Source: Escallonia rubra
Taxonomy: Eukaryota > Streptophyta > Magnoliopsida > Escalloniales > Escalloniaceae
Length of the DNA stretch: 64,000 nucleotides
Assembly: GCA_033065855.1 (NCBI GenBank)
Contig: JAVXUO010000684.1
Location: forward strand, 310,001-374,000
Reading direction: 5' to 3'
Shown: piece after piece, positions 54,696 to 64,000 of the stretch
Layout: each line of letters starts with the position of its first letter
How positions within the stretch are numbered: the stretch's first letter is position 1
Translations under genes and position numbers: made by a program
Notes under the pieces: generated by a model
The model's database searches: none
What the model was told of the DNA's origin: nothing
Seen by the model: only the letters and a program-made list of their open reading frames with translations

Positions 54696-55763
54696 TAAGA
54701 GTAGCCTCACCAATTCATGTGGCAGAGGTAACAATAGAAACTGTGACGAGACTTTCATTTTTTTTTCCAAGAATAGTGAAAAGGTAACCTAGTGGAAAAG
54801 CTTCTTCGAAAGAATAGAAATGGTGTATTCCCTTTATCACACATCATAGGAAATCCTCTTTACAAAAACATATAAAACAAGCCACCTGAATGGTTAGAGC
54901 TCTAATGGAAAAGTGTAACGTCCCAGAAATACAGAATGTTAGACACTTAGTTTATTAGTTCAATACAAGGAATAGACTTTTAGCGATGGGAAAATTCGTC
55001 GCTAAAACTTTTAGCGACCGAAATACCGTTGGTAAAAGTCCCTCATATAAAAGCCCGTAACTAAAAGTTTTGCGACGGAATTTTAAAATCCGTCGCCTAA
55101 TATTGGACTTTTTGCGACGGAATATTTTATAAATTAACGATGGAATTTCCGTCGCTAATTATATTTTACGTATTTAATTTTTTTTTGTGAAATTTAAATA
55201 TTTTAGCGACGGAATATAATTTTTAGCGACGGAATATTCTGTCGCTAAAAATCTAGAATTAAGTACACTTTTAGCGATGGAATTAATCCGTCACTAAAAG
55301 TCAATTTTTTTATTTTTCTAATGCCCAAACCTGTAATAAAAAAATTCAATCCTCAACAACAACGCACAATTCGCAAGACACAAACAACTATATATAATAA
55401 ACTTTAAAAAATATTTATTATAAAAAAAAACTCGTAATGTACAAGCCAGGAACCGAATATAGCCAGTTAGGGGAGGGGTGAAGAGTACAAGCTGGGCAGG
55501 AGGGACAAGCTGGGAAAGTACAGGGGGACAAGCTGGGACCGGGGACGAGAAAGGGCTCATCAGGGGATACCGAGTCCTGGATCTGGATCCTGCTGATTCG
55601 GGGCAGGCTCAGCATGTCCAGTAGCAGTGCTTTCCTTGCTGATCCTGCTCCCTGATCATCCTCAACACCACTGTAGCAATGCGCTGGATCTCCTCCTCAT
55701 CAATTGGACGCCGAGGAGCCGATGTCTGTGGAGGGGCAGCGGGGGGTGGGGACGCTCCTATCA

Positions 55764-56570
55764 CTCAACCATGTAAAACCAATCGTTTACACAGTAAGAA
55801 CCCAGAAAAGAAGAGCCAAAACTATGAACCTTATTATTTGCTACGAACCTTGAATTGTGAAGACACACAGCTTGGCTTTGGGATGTAGACATAGTCTCCC
55901 ACATGCAGCATGTGTATTAAGATTAGTCAATTGCACAAGTTTTGAGCTTAATCCAAGAACTTACTTTATTTTATCTAAGCTTACAAAAAATTATACAACG
56001 AACGTTTACCGAAGTAAAATTCCAAGAACATAGAGGTTCTTGAAACCCTTGGAGATTGCGTGGGCTGTGGGTCGAGCTGAGCTAGGCTAGGGACCATGAA
56101 CGGGCTAACAAGATCCTATATATCAAAGTAATTAACCAACATCCGATTCTTCAAGTAGAGCAAGCACAAACAGAAACTCACATTAAAGCATGTATAAGCT
56201 GAAGTTGGGAGGGAGTGAGATTAAGCAGAAGCCCTGACCTTGGGCTTTTTGCCATTGTTCCTCTGGACACAAATCTAGGTTAAGCCAAAAAGAACCTCAA
56301 ATTGCTAAACAAGTGGACACATTGTTGCATTGCATAGTTACAATTGCAAGTAAATTCGTTAAAAATGTGCAAATGGATATGAAAAACTGGTGCAAAACCT
56401 ACCTGAAAATCAAGAGACTGCAAGAGAGATCGGCAGCAGTGGCGGCGGTAGTCCTTCGGTTTTGAAGATCGACAGCAGTGGCGGCGGCGGTGGTGGTGGC
56501 AGGCTATATTGCGTCGAGGGGTGGGTTGCCAGGGTTGGCGACGGAGGAAATATCGCCAGTGAGAGTTAAT

Positions 56571-56601
<31 letters not shown>

Positions 56602-56640
56602 TGGGAGAAAGAAAAGCAGAAAGGGATCTATTTTTTTAAG
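55764..56640. other. Interior of the CACTA derivative, possible captured sequence
   Basis: AT-rich with one candidate exon on the minus strand at about 56225-56265 (AG acceptor, then codons NNGKKPKVRASA and TAA). A GGC-repeat and a (GA)n tract lie at 56455-56600. Parent gene unknown. Confidence 0.35.
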
Positions 56641-56985
56641 ACCTTTACCTACTGAACACACCCGTCAGTAAAAGTCTGTCGAAAAAACCCCACTTTCACT
56701 GACGGGTATTTTTACCGACAAAATTATTCCGCCGCCTCTATGTTTTTGAAAATCATCAAAAATTAAAAAACCCTATAAAATTTTTATCGACGGTACTTTT
56801 CGTCGGTAAAAAACTGTAGATGAAAATACCTCGATAAAACGTTTTAACGACGGAGTGTTCCATCGTTAAATATTTTTACCGACAGCTATTCATCGACGGT
56901 TTTTTCCGTCGCTGAAAGGACTTTTAGTGATAGAATTGCTTCCGTCGCTAAAAGTCCATCGCTAAATCCCTCTTTTCTTGTAGTG
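56640..56985. repeat. Subterminal repeats and terminus of the CACTA derivative
   Basis: Units such as CCGTCGGTAAAA and TTTTACCGACGG give way to CCGTCGCTAAAA towards the end; the terminus is CTTGTAGTG. Confidence 0.82.
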
Positions 56986-56988
56986 GTT

Positions 56989-59446
56989 ACACTAAGACAA
57001 CAATATCCTCAAACTCATACAAATGAACGACTACTATCAGAGTACTTAAACCAATAATCATACTCTCAGTAGATTATTATCGAGGACACATGAAATCTAA
57101 GTCTGAAAGAGTTTAATTAATAAATTTACCCATGTAGGGGTTCTAATGAGCAATATTAAACTTAAATTCTCTCGCTCGACTCTAATCCATATTCAGGCAA
57201 CTTAATTATCACCTGCCAAAAGAAAGTCAAACAAGAGTAAGCTTGTGAGAGCCAAGTAAGGTCGATCAAGTATTAAAAACATAACGATTCGAATGAGTTT
57301 CCATATACAGTCAAATGATAATTTTTAAAAGGATTTTGAAATCAAATCACACAATTTCGATATAAACATAAGGAAGTGCGTCAACTCTATCATTCAAAGT
57401 TAATAAACATTTCAGGTACAATAATTAAGTAACGGAAACATATAACATTGAACATGAGCAGCACACTATAGCAAAGCCACCTGTCAATGCTCAGATACGT
57501 TTTACAGATGCATATGTACACTAACTAGTCCATTTAGGTACTAGTTCAACCAAAACCAACAGACCATCCTTATAATGCCAACAATATACACCGATCCTTA
57601 TAACTCCTCAGATTTACTAACTCATATCAATATTCAAAGAAATAAACATAATTCAAAATATTGTATCATGATTGAATCAATAAAACATATGACCACTTAA
57701 AAGAATTTTAAACGATTGCTTTAAGGCTCAAGATAGGGTCTTATAGGCAATTAAAAAAAAATATGTCCATCATAAAATTGAAGTTCAAAGAAGTTTGAAA
57801 GCAAATCAGAATAAAACATACGGAAATAAAGATATCAAATTTTTACCAAGATAACTGGAAGCATAATGGCTGTAGACCCCCGAAGAAAAGACGTGTCTCT
57901 TTTTTCTTTTACAGTGAAAGAAGTTGGAGGTTTTGGGCCGATACAATAATATCTGCTTACTTATGTCATGATGGTAATTGGGTTGAGTATTGTCCAACAA
58001 ATTGTACGAAGTCAAAGCGATGAAATGGGGTTTCATATAGAATCTTTTACCTCGAACCAAGTAAACGGTTAAACAACCTCGATCAACAATCTTTTGAATT
58101 AACCTAAATGGGGAAAATTATTTGTAGAACACAATCTATGCTACTATACTATAAACCTAATATCAACTACACACAATGTGCTCAATTCTCAACCTGAAAT
58201 AACGCAACCAAGAGCGGGCCCCACCCCAAAACCCGACACACTCCTCGAGGCTCAACAATAACTCAAAATTGATGTTAATTCTCATAAAATTTTTATGGCT
58301 TAAAACAAGATATAGAATGAAAATATAAATTTTCTAAAATTTTAAGTATTTTGGAATTAAAAATAATTTCTTTAAATGCATAAAAGCCCATAAATAGCCA
58401 AATTGTTTCTAGCTGAAAATAAAGTCCCATAATTTTTGTAATAGCTTTAAAATATGTATAAAAATTATAAAAATTGAAATAAGAGTTGAAAAGGCATTAA
58501 AACTATTTTTAAATTATTTATTTTGCTAAATCCATTGCAATAATGATACTAAATCAACTTTAAAAAAATCACCAAACTTACACTAGGATTTATTTATACT
58601 ATAAAAACGTTACTGTAATTTTTTCAAAATTTATCATGAGTTTTAAAGACTCCAAAGAAGTTTACAAATCTGAACTTACAAAAAATATTAAAATACGTAT
58701 GATTTAAGAAAATTATAAAATTTTACCAGAAATTCTAATATAGGATAAGGTACCAATGCATGCACCGATCACTTTGAGCTAACGATCGCTTTGCGCTATC
58801 CAATGCACGCGCTGAAGCTAACGCGAACTTGTGGTACACCCGTGCAAGCACAGGGTACCACACAACTTGCTGTGACCCAATACCCACTTCCCTTCTTCTT
58901 CCCCTTTGTAATCTCTTACCAAATGTGCTCACAGACCCATAAACCCAACAACAGACACACACGCGTAGCAGGCGCGCGCGCGCAACTATTGCAGATAATA
59001 AAACACACACCCAGGCACATATTACATACACCATATGCACCCACACATACACACACCCCACACACAACGTGCGCACATAGCTGCCTTCTCGGTAGCCTCA
59101 CCACATAGACATAGCTGCATGCACACAACACATAAACAACGCTGTCTTCAGCCTTACGCACGCACACAGTACATACAAACATACACATAGGGTTGTCTTC
59201 AAGGCAGCCTCCCCTTTTTCATGCGACACACACACACATCACGCACTGTAACATCCCATTACCTGTTAGACACACACACACACACACACATACACTATAA
59301 CATCCCCAAATTTTCGGAACGTTAGTACTCGCTCGATCATATACACTAAGGTAATAGAACCTTCAAACTCAACCAATTTAGTATTACTAGCCAATCAGAG
59401 AAACTAAACCATAAATCAATGCATCACCTTCAGTGTACAGACATAA
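56989..59446. other. AT-rich stretch, then CA-rich stretch, no gene recognised
   Basis: 2.4 kb without a convincing frame. At 58930-59300 CA/AC repeats dominate. The phrases TAACATCCC near 59249 and 59296, followed by CGGAACGTTAG, resemble TAACGTCCCAGAAATCCGGA and the bases just outside the CACTA ends at 32838 and 54915, so an old dispersed repeat (perhaps LTR-derived) is likely. Confidence 0.4.
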
Positions 59447-60748
59447 TGTTCACAACCTATTCTGGACCCCAACCCGGGGCCCGCTAAGAGATCCTAGTGG
59501 CGCGACACCTCACCCATTTGGCGGTTAACATCGCTCAACATCATTGCTCGGTCAAAGTGCTCCGCGCCTCGAGCATCCGGACGGCGATCAAAAGTGTGCC
59601 CCCCCTAAGGGGTCAGCCACTCCAAGGGGGTCGGCAACCCCAAGGGGGTCAGTCACCCCAAGGGGGTCGGCCACCATTGCCCGGGGTGGAAACTGCTGTC
59701 GACACTGGAAACTCACGCCAACACTCACCTGCTATCTCCAGTAGCGCAACCCTCATCATCGCCGTCTCAATCAAAGCCACGGGGCTCCAGCCCTCGCACC
59801 GAGACAGACGCGCAACCATAATGCCCTCGCCGGCTCAATCAGCTGACGGGCTCCGGCCTTTGTCCGCCCAATCAACCGGGGGCTTCGGCCCTCGCCCGCG
59901 CGACCTACCGACAGGCTTCTGGGGGCTCCGCTCGTAGTGCTCCAGCACGAGGACGCCCTGCCACAGACTCTGAGTATCGAGCAGTGAGCATGTGCACTCA
60001 TATCACCATTGATCATCGACATCGCCAGGACAATGAACCGCGGGTCACTCCAGGACGGGAGCAGGTCCTCGGAAGGCATCGCGTCCGGCACCCCTGGCAG
60101 TTTGCTGCAGGGGCAACCCTCACCGCTGCCAGGATCTCTGCGCGTCTCATGACGCATCTCGTGGGATTCAGTAAGGGCTTGGACTGGAGGCTGGGGCAAC
60201 GGGCTACTCTGACCATGCTACCGCGGTGTGGTCAGTCTCCTCAGACAGGCAGAGGGACGCTGCAAGGGCAGGGCGACATGAACTCGGGGACTGGCATATC
60301 CGACGGACAATCAATACTGTGGGACACCTCTGACGACGTGTCACTCCCGGAGGACGACACATGTCGGCTGATGACACGCGCGTATTTGTGCCTATATATA
60401 GTTAATTTTGGAGCTTATTCAAGGACTTCTCTCTCATTTCGACATTTCACTTTCTCTCTCTAAAGCTCATTCTCTTTGGATTTCTAGTGAGAGAAAGACG
60501 TTTGGACTCCTGTCATCTGACTCTTGACGCTGCATCCTTGACGCGGACGGTCGGCTGTTGACTGTCGCCCCTGCTCGTCGTCTCCCTGCTTACACGGTGC
60601 TGCCAGCCCTCGTGACCTACCTGGGGAGCCTTGCTCTCAGCCCTTACTCCATCCTTGCTGTCTCCCACTTCGTCGACCTAGAAGCCAAAGCAGACTGCAT
60701 CCTTTGTGGCACCTCACGTGGCATGCGAACCAACTTTCCTCGGCAACA
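59447..60748 (+). repeat. 5' LTR of the gypsy relative
   Basis: Starts TGTTCACAACCTATT and ends TTTCCTCGGCAACA. It shares the promoter region (TATA at 60393-60400), but lacks the multi-unit 68-bp array and has only three to four short GGGGGTCGGC units. Confidence 0.85.
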
Positions 60749-60879
60749 TTTGGCGACTCCGCTGGGGAGGTGAGCATCGTGTTGCAGTCTGCCACACTCA
60801 AGCAACCTTGACTCAACAACGCAGGGCTATCAGGACTACCAGTCACAACCTCAACCCAGCCATCCAAGAGGCTGCCTTT

Positions 60880-61480
60880 TCCAGACTTAGAAAAATTTCT
60901 TCGTTTTTCGCGGTCGGGTCACCACCCCCGCGACTTCACCCCGCTCCATCTTCACTTTCCATACTTAGAAAAATTTTCTCCATTTTTCGCGGACGGGTCA
61001 TCACCCCCGCGGCTTCACTTGACACCCTCTTCACTTTTCTAGACTTAGAAAAAATTCTTCGTTTTTCGCGGTCGGGTCACCACCCCCGCGACTTCACTCC
61101 GCTCCCTCTTCACTTTTCCAGACTTAGAAAAATTTCTTCGTTTTTCGCGGTCAAGTCACCACCCCGTGACTTCACCCCGCTCCATCTTCACTTTTCCAGA
61201 CTTAGAAAAATTTTCTCCCTTTTTCGCGGACGGGTCATCACCCCCGCGGCTTCACTCGACACCCTCTTCATTTTTCCAGACTTAGAAAAATTTCTCCGTT
61301 TTTTGCGGACGGGTCATCACCCCCGCGGCTTCACTCGACACCCTCTTCATTTTTCCAGACTTAGAAAAATTTCTTTGTTTTTCGCAATCGGGTCACCACC
61401 CCCGCGACTTCACTCGGCGCCTTCCGCTTTTCAACACTTCGAAAATTTTCTTCATTTTTCGCGGTCGGGTCACCCTTTGC
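60880..61480. repeat. 79-bp tandem array
   Basis: About eight units starting CTTAGAAAAATTT (60886, 60964, 61044, 61123, 61201, 61281, 61360 and a last diverged one) with TTTTTCGCGGTCGGGTCA and CACCCCCGCGACTTCAC. The 78-80-base spacing is not a multiple of three throughout, so long frames here are fortuitous. Confidence 0.88.
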
Positions 61481-61823
61481 GGCTTCCCTCGGCACCCTTG
61501 CCCCAGCTCAACACTTAGCCAATTTTTTTTTCGACACTTGAAAATTTTCTCAACACTTAGATTTTTTTCGAACCTCCCTCGCACCCTACATGATCGTGGT
61601 CGGATCATCCCCCACTCATCCTCTTTCTACACGTAGAAAAATCTTCACCTTCTGGTGCTCTCTTCAACATTCAAAAACTTTCATCCCCTCTCATGCTCCT
61701 TTTATAGGCTCCGCAAAAAAACAATCTCATTTTATTTTCATTTGCTAAGTCAAACACAGCAAAAAGAAAGCAGTCCAATGGGCAGAACCCACCCGCCGTG
61801 CCCCGCCCCGTTTTCCCCTCTCT

Positions 61824-62369
61824 TCACACAGCTCCAGCGGGTCGCACCACCCGTCCGTTTCCCCGTAGCCCGACCCGACCCGCCCCAACCCTAACCCTAA
61901 CTCCCCATCTCTTTCTCCTGGCGCCGCAGCAACCCTTGCGCCGCACTTGCTTCGTACCGCCACCGCCCTTTCGGCCTTTCTGCCGACCAGGAAACCGCCG
62001 GCAGCCCCTCCCTGGCGTTGACCCTTCTCCCGCCGATCTCCCTCCTCCCGACCCCTCCACCCACCGACCTCCTTCCTCTCGCCGACCGCCCACGGCAGCA
62101 CCACGCCGAGCGGCCGCTGATCTCCCTTCCCATTCACCACCACGCGACCCACTCCCGCCGATCCCCACTGCTACCCCGACCCTCTCATCTCCGCCGACCT
62201 CCCCTACTACCCCGAGCCCCCTGACCAACCCCCCCCCCTCGGCCTCTCTCTCTCTCCCCCCTTCCCCGACTCCGTAAGCCCGCCGTCTAGCGGCCGAAGG
62301 TGCTGCACGGCCGACACCCACCACCCCACCGACCCCGTGGCCGACCCACCCACCCTCGGCCACCCTCAC
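61824..62369 (-). other. Gly/Arg-rich coding-like stretch, possible remnant of the PMD gene start
   Basis: The minus-strand frame of 181 codons has a composition like the first 180 codons of the PMD gene in copy A (GGTCGGCG-rich), at the corresponding end of the element and in the corresponding (antisense) orientation. No PMD core motif is present. Homology is only suggested by composition and position. Confidence 0.35.
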
Positions 62370-62479
62370 TCAAGGCCACCCTCTCGGCCATTCTCTTCTG
62401 CCGTTTCCCATCGCCCCAACACCACCATCTTCACAGCCACGTCCACTCGTGACGACCAAGCAACACCTCCGCGACACTC

Positions 62480-63780
62480 TTCGCCTATAGCCTGGGCGCC
62501 GTCTCCGCGACCCTCGTCGCCAACGCTCAGGCGCCGTCTGCGCGACCCTCAGTCGCCAGCGCCCGGGCGCCATCTCCGTGACCCTCGTCGCCCGTCGCGC
62601 CCGGACACCGTCTCCGCGACATTTGTCGCCAGCGCCCGGGCCCCGTCTTCGCAGCCTTCGTCGCCCGTCGCCTGGGCGCCGTCTGCGCGACCCTCGTCGC
62701 CAGCGCCCATGCGCCGTTTGCGCGATCCTCGTCGCCAGCGCCTGGGCGCCGTCTTCGCCTATCGTCCGGGCGCCGTCTCCGCGACCCTCGTTGCCAGCGC
62801 CTAAACGCCGTCTTCGCGACGCTCGTCGTTTAGCTCCTCAGCCTCGTGACCTTCGTCGCCTGTCGCCCAGGCGCCGTCTTCGCGACTTTCATCGCCAGCG
62901 CCCGTGCGCTCTCTCTTCGCGACCTTCGTCGCCCAGCGCCTGGGCGCCGTCTTTGCGACCTTCGTTGCCTGTCACCCGGGCGCCGTCTGCGCGACCCTCG
63001 TCGCCCGCGCCTATGTGCCATCTCCGTGACGCTCGTCGCCTATCGCCCGGGAAACGTCTGCGCGACCTTCGTCGCCGGTCGCCCGGGCGCCATCTTTGCG
63101 ACCCTCGTCGCCAGCACCCGTGCGCTCTCTCTTCGCGACCTTCGTCGCCTATCGCCCAGGCAACGTCTGCGCGACCTTCGTCGCCCGTCGCCAGGGCGCC
63201 ATCTTTGCGACCCTCGTCGCCAGCGCCCGTGCGCTCTCTCTTCGCGACCTTCGTCGTCTATCGCCCGGGCAACGTCTGCCTGACCTTCGTCGCCCCGGCG
63301 CCGTTTGCGCGACCCTCGTCGCCAGCGCCCGTGCGCTCTCTCTTAGCGACCTTCGTCGCCCAGCGCCTGGGCGCTGTCTTCGCGAGCTTCGTCGCCTGTC
63401 ACCCGGGCACCGTCTTCGCGACCCTCATTGTCCGCGCCTATGCGCCCTCTCCGCGACGCTCGTCGCCTATCGCCCAGGAAACGTCTGCGCGACCTTTGTC
63501 GCCCGTCGCCTGGGCGCCGTCTTCACGGCCTTCGTTGCCCTACGCTTGGGCGCCGTTTTCGCGACCTTTGTCGCCCGTCGCCTGGGCGCCGTCTTCACGG
63601 CCTTCGTTGCCCTACGCCTGGGCGCCGTTTTCGCGACCTTTGTCGCCCGCCGCCCGCCGCCGTCTTCGCGACCTTCGTCGCCTGTCGCCCGGGCGCCGTC
63701 TTCACGGCCTTCGTTGCCCTACACCCGGGCGCCGTCTTCGCGACCTTCGTCACTCGTCACCCGGACACCATCTCCGCGAC
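62480..63780. repeat. 36-bp tandem array
   Basis: More than 30 degenerate units around GCGACCTTCGTCGCC plus a GCCTGGGCGCCGTCTTC half. Because 36 is a multiple of three, frames stay open; the 423-codon frame at 62578-63849 is a 12-residue repeat (RDLRRLSPGRRL type), not a recognised protein. Confidence 0.88.
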
Positions 63781-63900
63781 CTTCGTCTCCGTCTCTCATA
63801 TGCCGACCCTCCACACCTCTTCGGCCAAACAACATCCACATCTTGCTAAGTGATTATGCGTACGGCGCCCAATCGGGTTGCCCCTTCGCGTATGCCCCAC

Positions 63901-63912
63901 GCAGGGGGCTTA
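63901..63912 (+). other. Polypurine tract of the gypsy relative
   Basis: GCAGGGGGCTTA directly before the TG of the second LTR, identical to the tract of copy A. Confidence 0.75.
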
Positions 63913-64000
63913 TGTTCCCACTCTATCTTGGCTACACCTATAGGCCCACTGGGGGTCCCAATTCTCATGACGCATCGGCATATTCAATGGTCAACTTCTC
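63913..64000 (+). repeat. Start of the 3' LTR of the gypsy relative (cut by window end)
   Basis: TGTTCCCACTCTATCTTGG and onward aligns only loosely with the start of the 5' LTR at 59447, so the two LTRs differ more than those of copy A. Confidence 0.6.

Larger units (their letters stand above)
54961..56985 (-). mobile_element. CACTA deletion derivative (copy B)
   Basis: Left terminus CAATACAAGGAATAGAC (decayed), right terminus CACTACAAGAAAAGAGG (reverse complement, ending at 56985). GTT flanks both (54958-54960 and 56986-56988), the 3-bp target duplication of CACTA elements. Both ends carry GTCGCTAAAA-type subterminal repeats. Coding matter is limited to the last PTTA exon (about 55480-55760). 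The rest, transposase included, is absent, so the element would depend on a relative. Confidence 0.85.
59447..64000 (+). mobile_element. Non-autonomous gypsy relative (LARD-like), runs off the window
   Basis: A 1302-bp LTR (59447-60748) related to those of copies A and B in opposite orientation is followed by the same primer site and the first bases of the gag leader. Where gag should start, ATG is ACCTTG and no gag-pol follows. Instead there are a 79-bp array, a Gly/Arg-coding GC-rich part (minus strand) and a 36-bp array. Then come the family's polypurine tract (63901-63912) and the start of a second LTR. Confidence 0.8.

Noticed and set aside
38027-56988. One giant CACTA element from 38027 to 56985 with all else nested inside
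   Set aside because: Outer bases differ (AAT at the left, GTT at the right), while GTT pairs with the terminus at 54961. The 38027 element and the 54961-56985 element are separate.
58735-59188. Cys/Val-rich minus-strand frames of 90-113 codons
   Set aside because: Translation of CA/TG repeats; no signal of a real protein.
61887-61905. CCCAACCCTAACCCTAAC as interstitial telomere repeat
   Set aside because: Only two to three CCCTAA-like units in GC-rich sequence; too short to support a telomeric origin.
62578-63849. 423-codon open frame on the plus strand as a protein gene
   Set aside because: It lies wholly in a 36-bp tandem array; the period is a multiple of three, so several frames on both strands are open. 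The peptide is a degenerate 12-residue repeat.

Overview
The window is plant nuclear DNA, almost certainly from a eudicot, and it is built almost entirely of nested transposable elements with broken host-gene pieces between them. The plant calls rest on Ty3/gypsy (Tat-type) and Ty1/copia retrotransposons, CACTA, MULE and PIF/Harbinger DNA transposons, and relics of plant gene families: COBRA-like, MLP/Bet v 1-like, PPR, histone H2B and the plant mobile domain. No intact host gene was found. I saw no rRNA or CRISPR and recognised no tRNA gene, though I did not scan for tRNAs systematically. All coordinates and repeat comparisons were made by eye.

Left part (1-20.4 kb). A 1.1-kb Pack-MULE with a perfect 9-bp target duplication carries a COBRA-like fragment. 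A GC-rich Harbinger-type element follows. Then comes the 3' part of the first exon of an MLP-like gene. That exon was split by a second MULE (ends 3506 and 20381), and the MULE was later split by a complete 15.4-kb Tat-type gypsy element on the minus strand (4379-19818, target duplication GTTTG). The gypsy element carries gag, protease, RT/RNase H, a second RNase H and integrase. Between integrase and the 3' LTR it also carries a long gene on the opposite strand encoding a plant mobile domain protein, with its own TATA box and two introns still in place.

Middle (20.4-38 kb). The MLP promoter and start codon are followed by a LINE relic and a PPR relic. A 7.4-kb Ty1/copia element (24074-31430, target duplication GATTA) is inserted in the PPR relic. 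After it come the end of a CACTA element with a 301-bp tandem duplication, an orphan terminus of a different CACTA family, and about 4 kb of AT-rich DNA with local duplications.

Right part (38-64 kb). A CACTA element (minus strand, TNP2 and PTTA/TNP1-like genes) is truncated at 42757, where it joins the 5' half of a second copy of the same gypsy insertion. From there to about 55.77 kb the sequence is a direct duplicate of 14.9-34.0 kb. It lacks the copia element but has gained a Harbinger element and a Pack-MULE with histone H2B pieces. The copy ends in a 2-kb CACTA deletion derivative (54961-56985, target duplication GTT). After about 2.4 kb of AT-rich DNA, a non-autonomous relative of the gypsy family in plus orientation (59447 to beyond the window) carries two minisatellite arrays instead of gag-pol.

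Relative order of events: the second MULE entered the MLP gene; gypsy entered the MULE; the block was duplicated (or two haplotypes were joined in assembly); then copia entered copy A, and Harbinger and the H2B Pack-MULE entered copy B. Most coding regions carry stop codons, many explicable as C-to-T changes.
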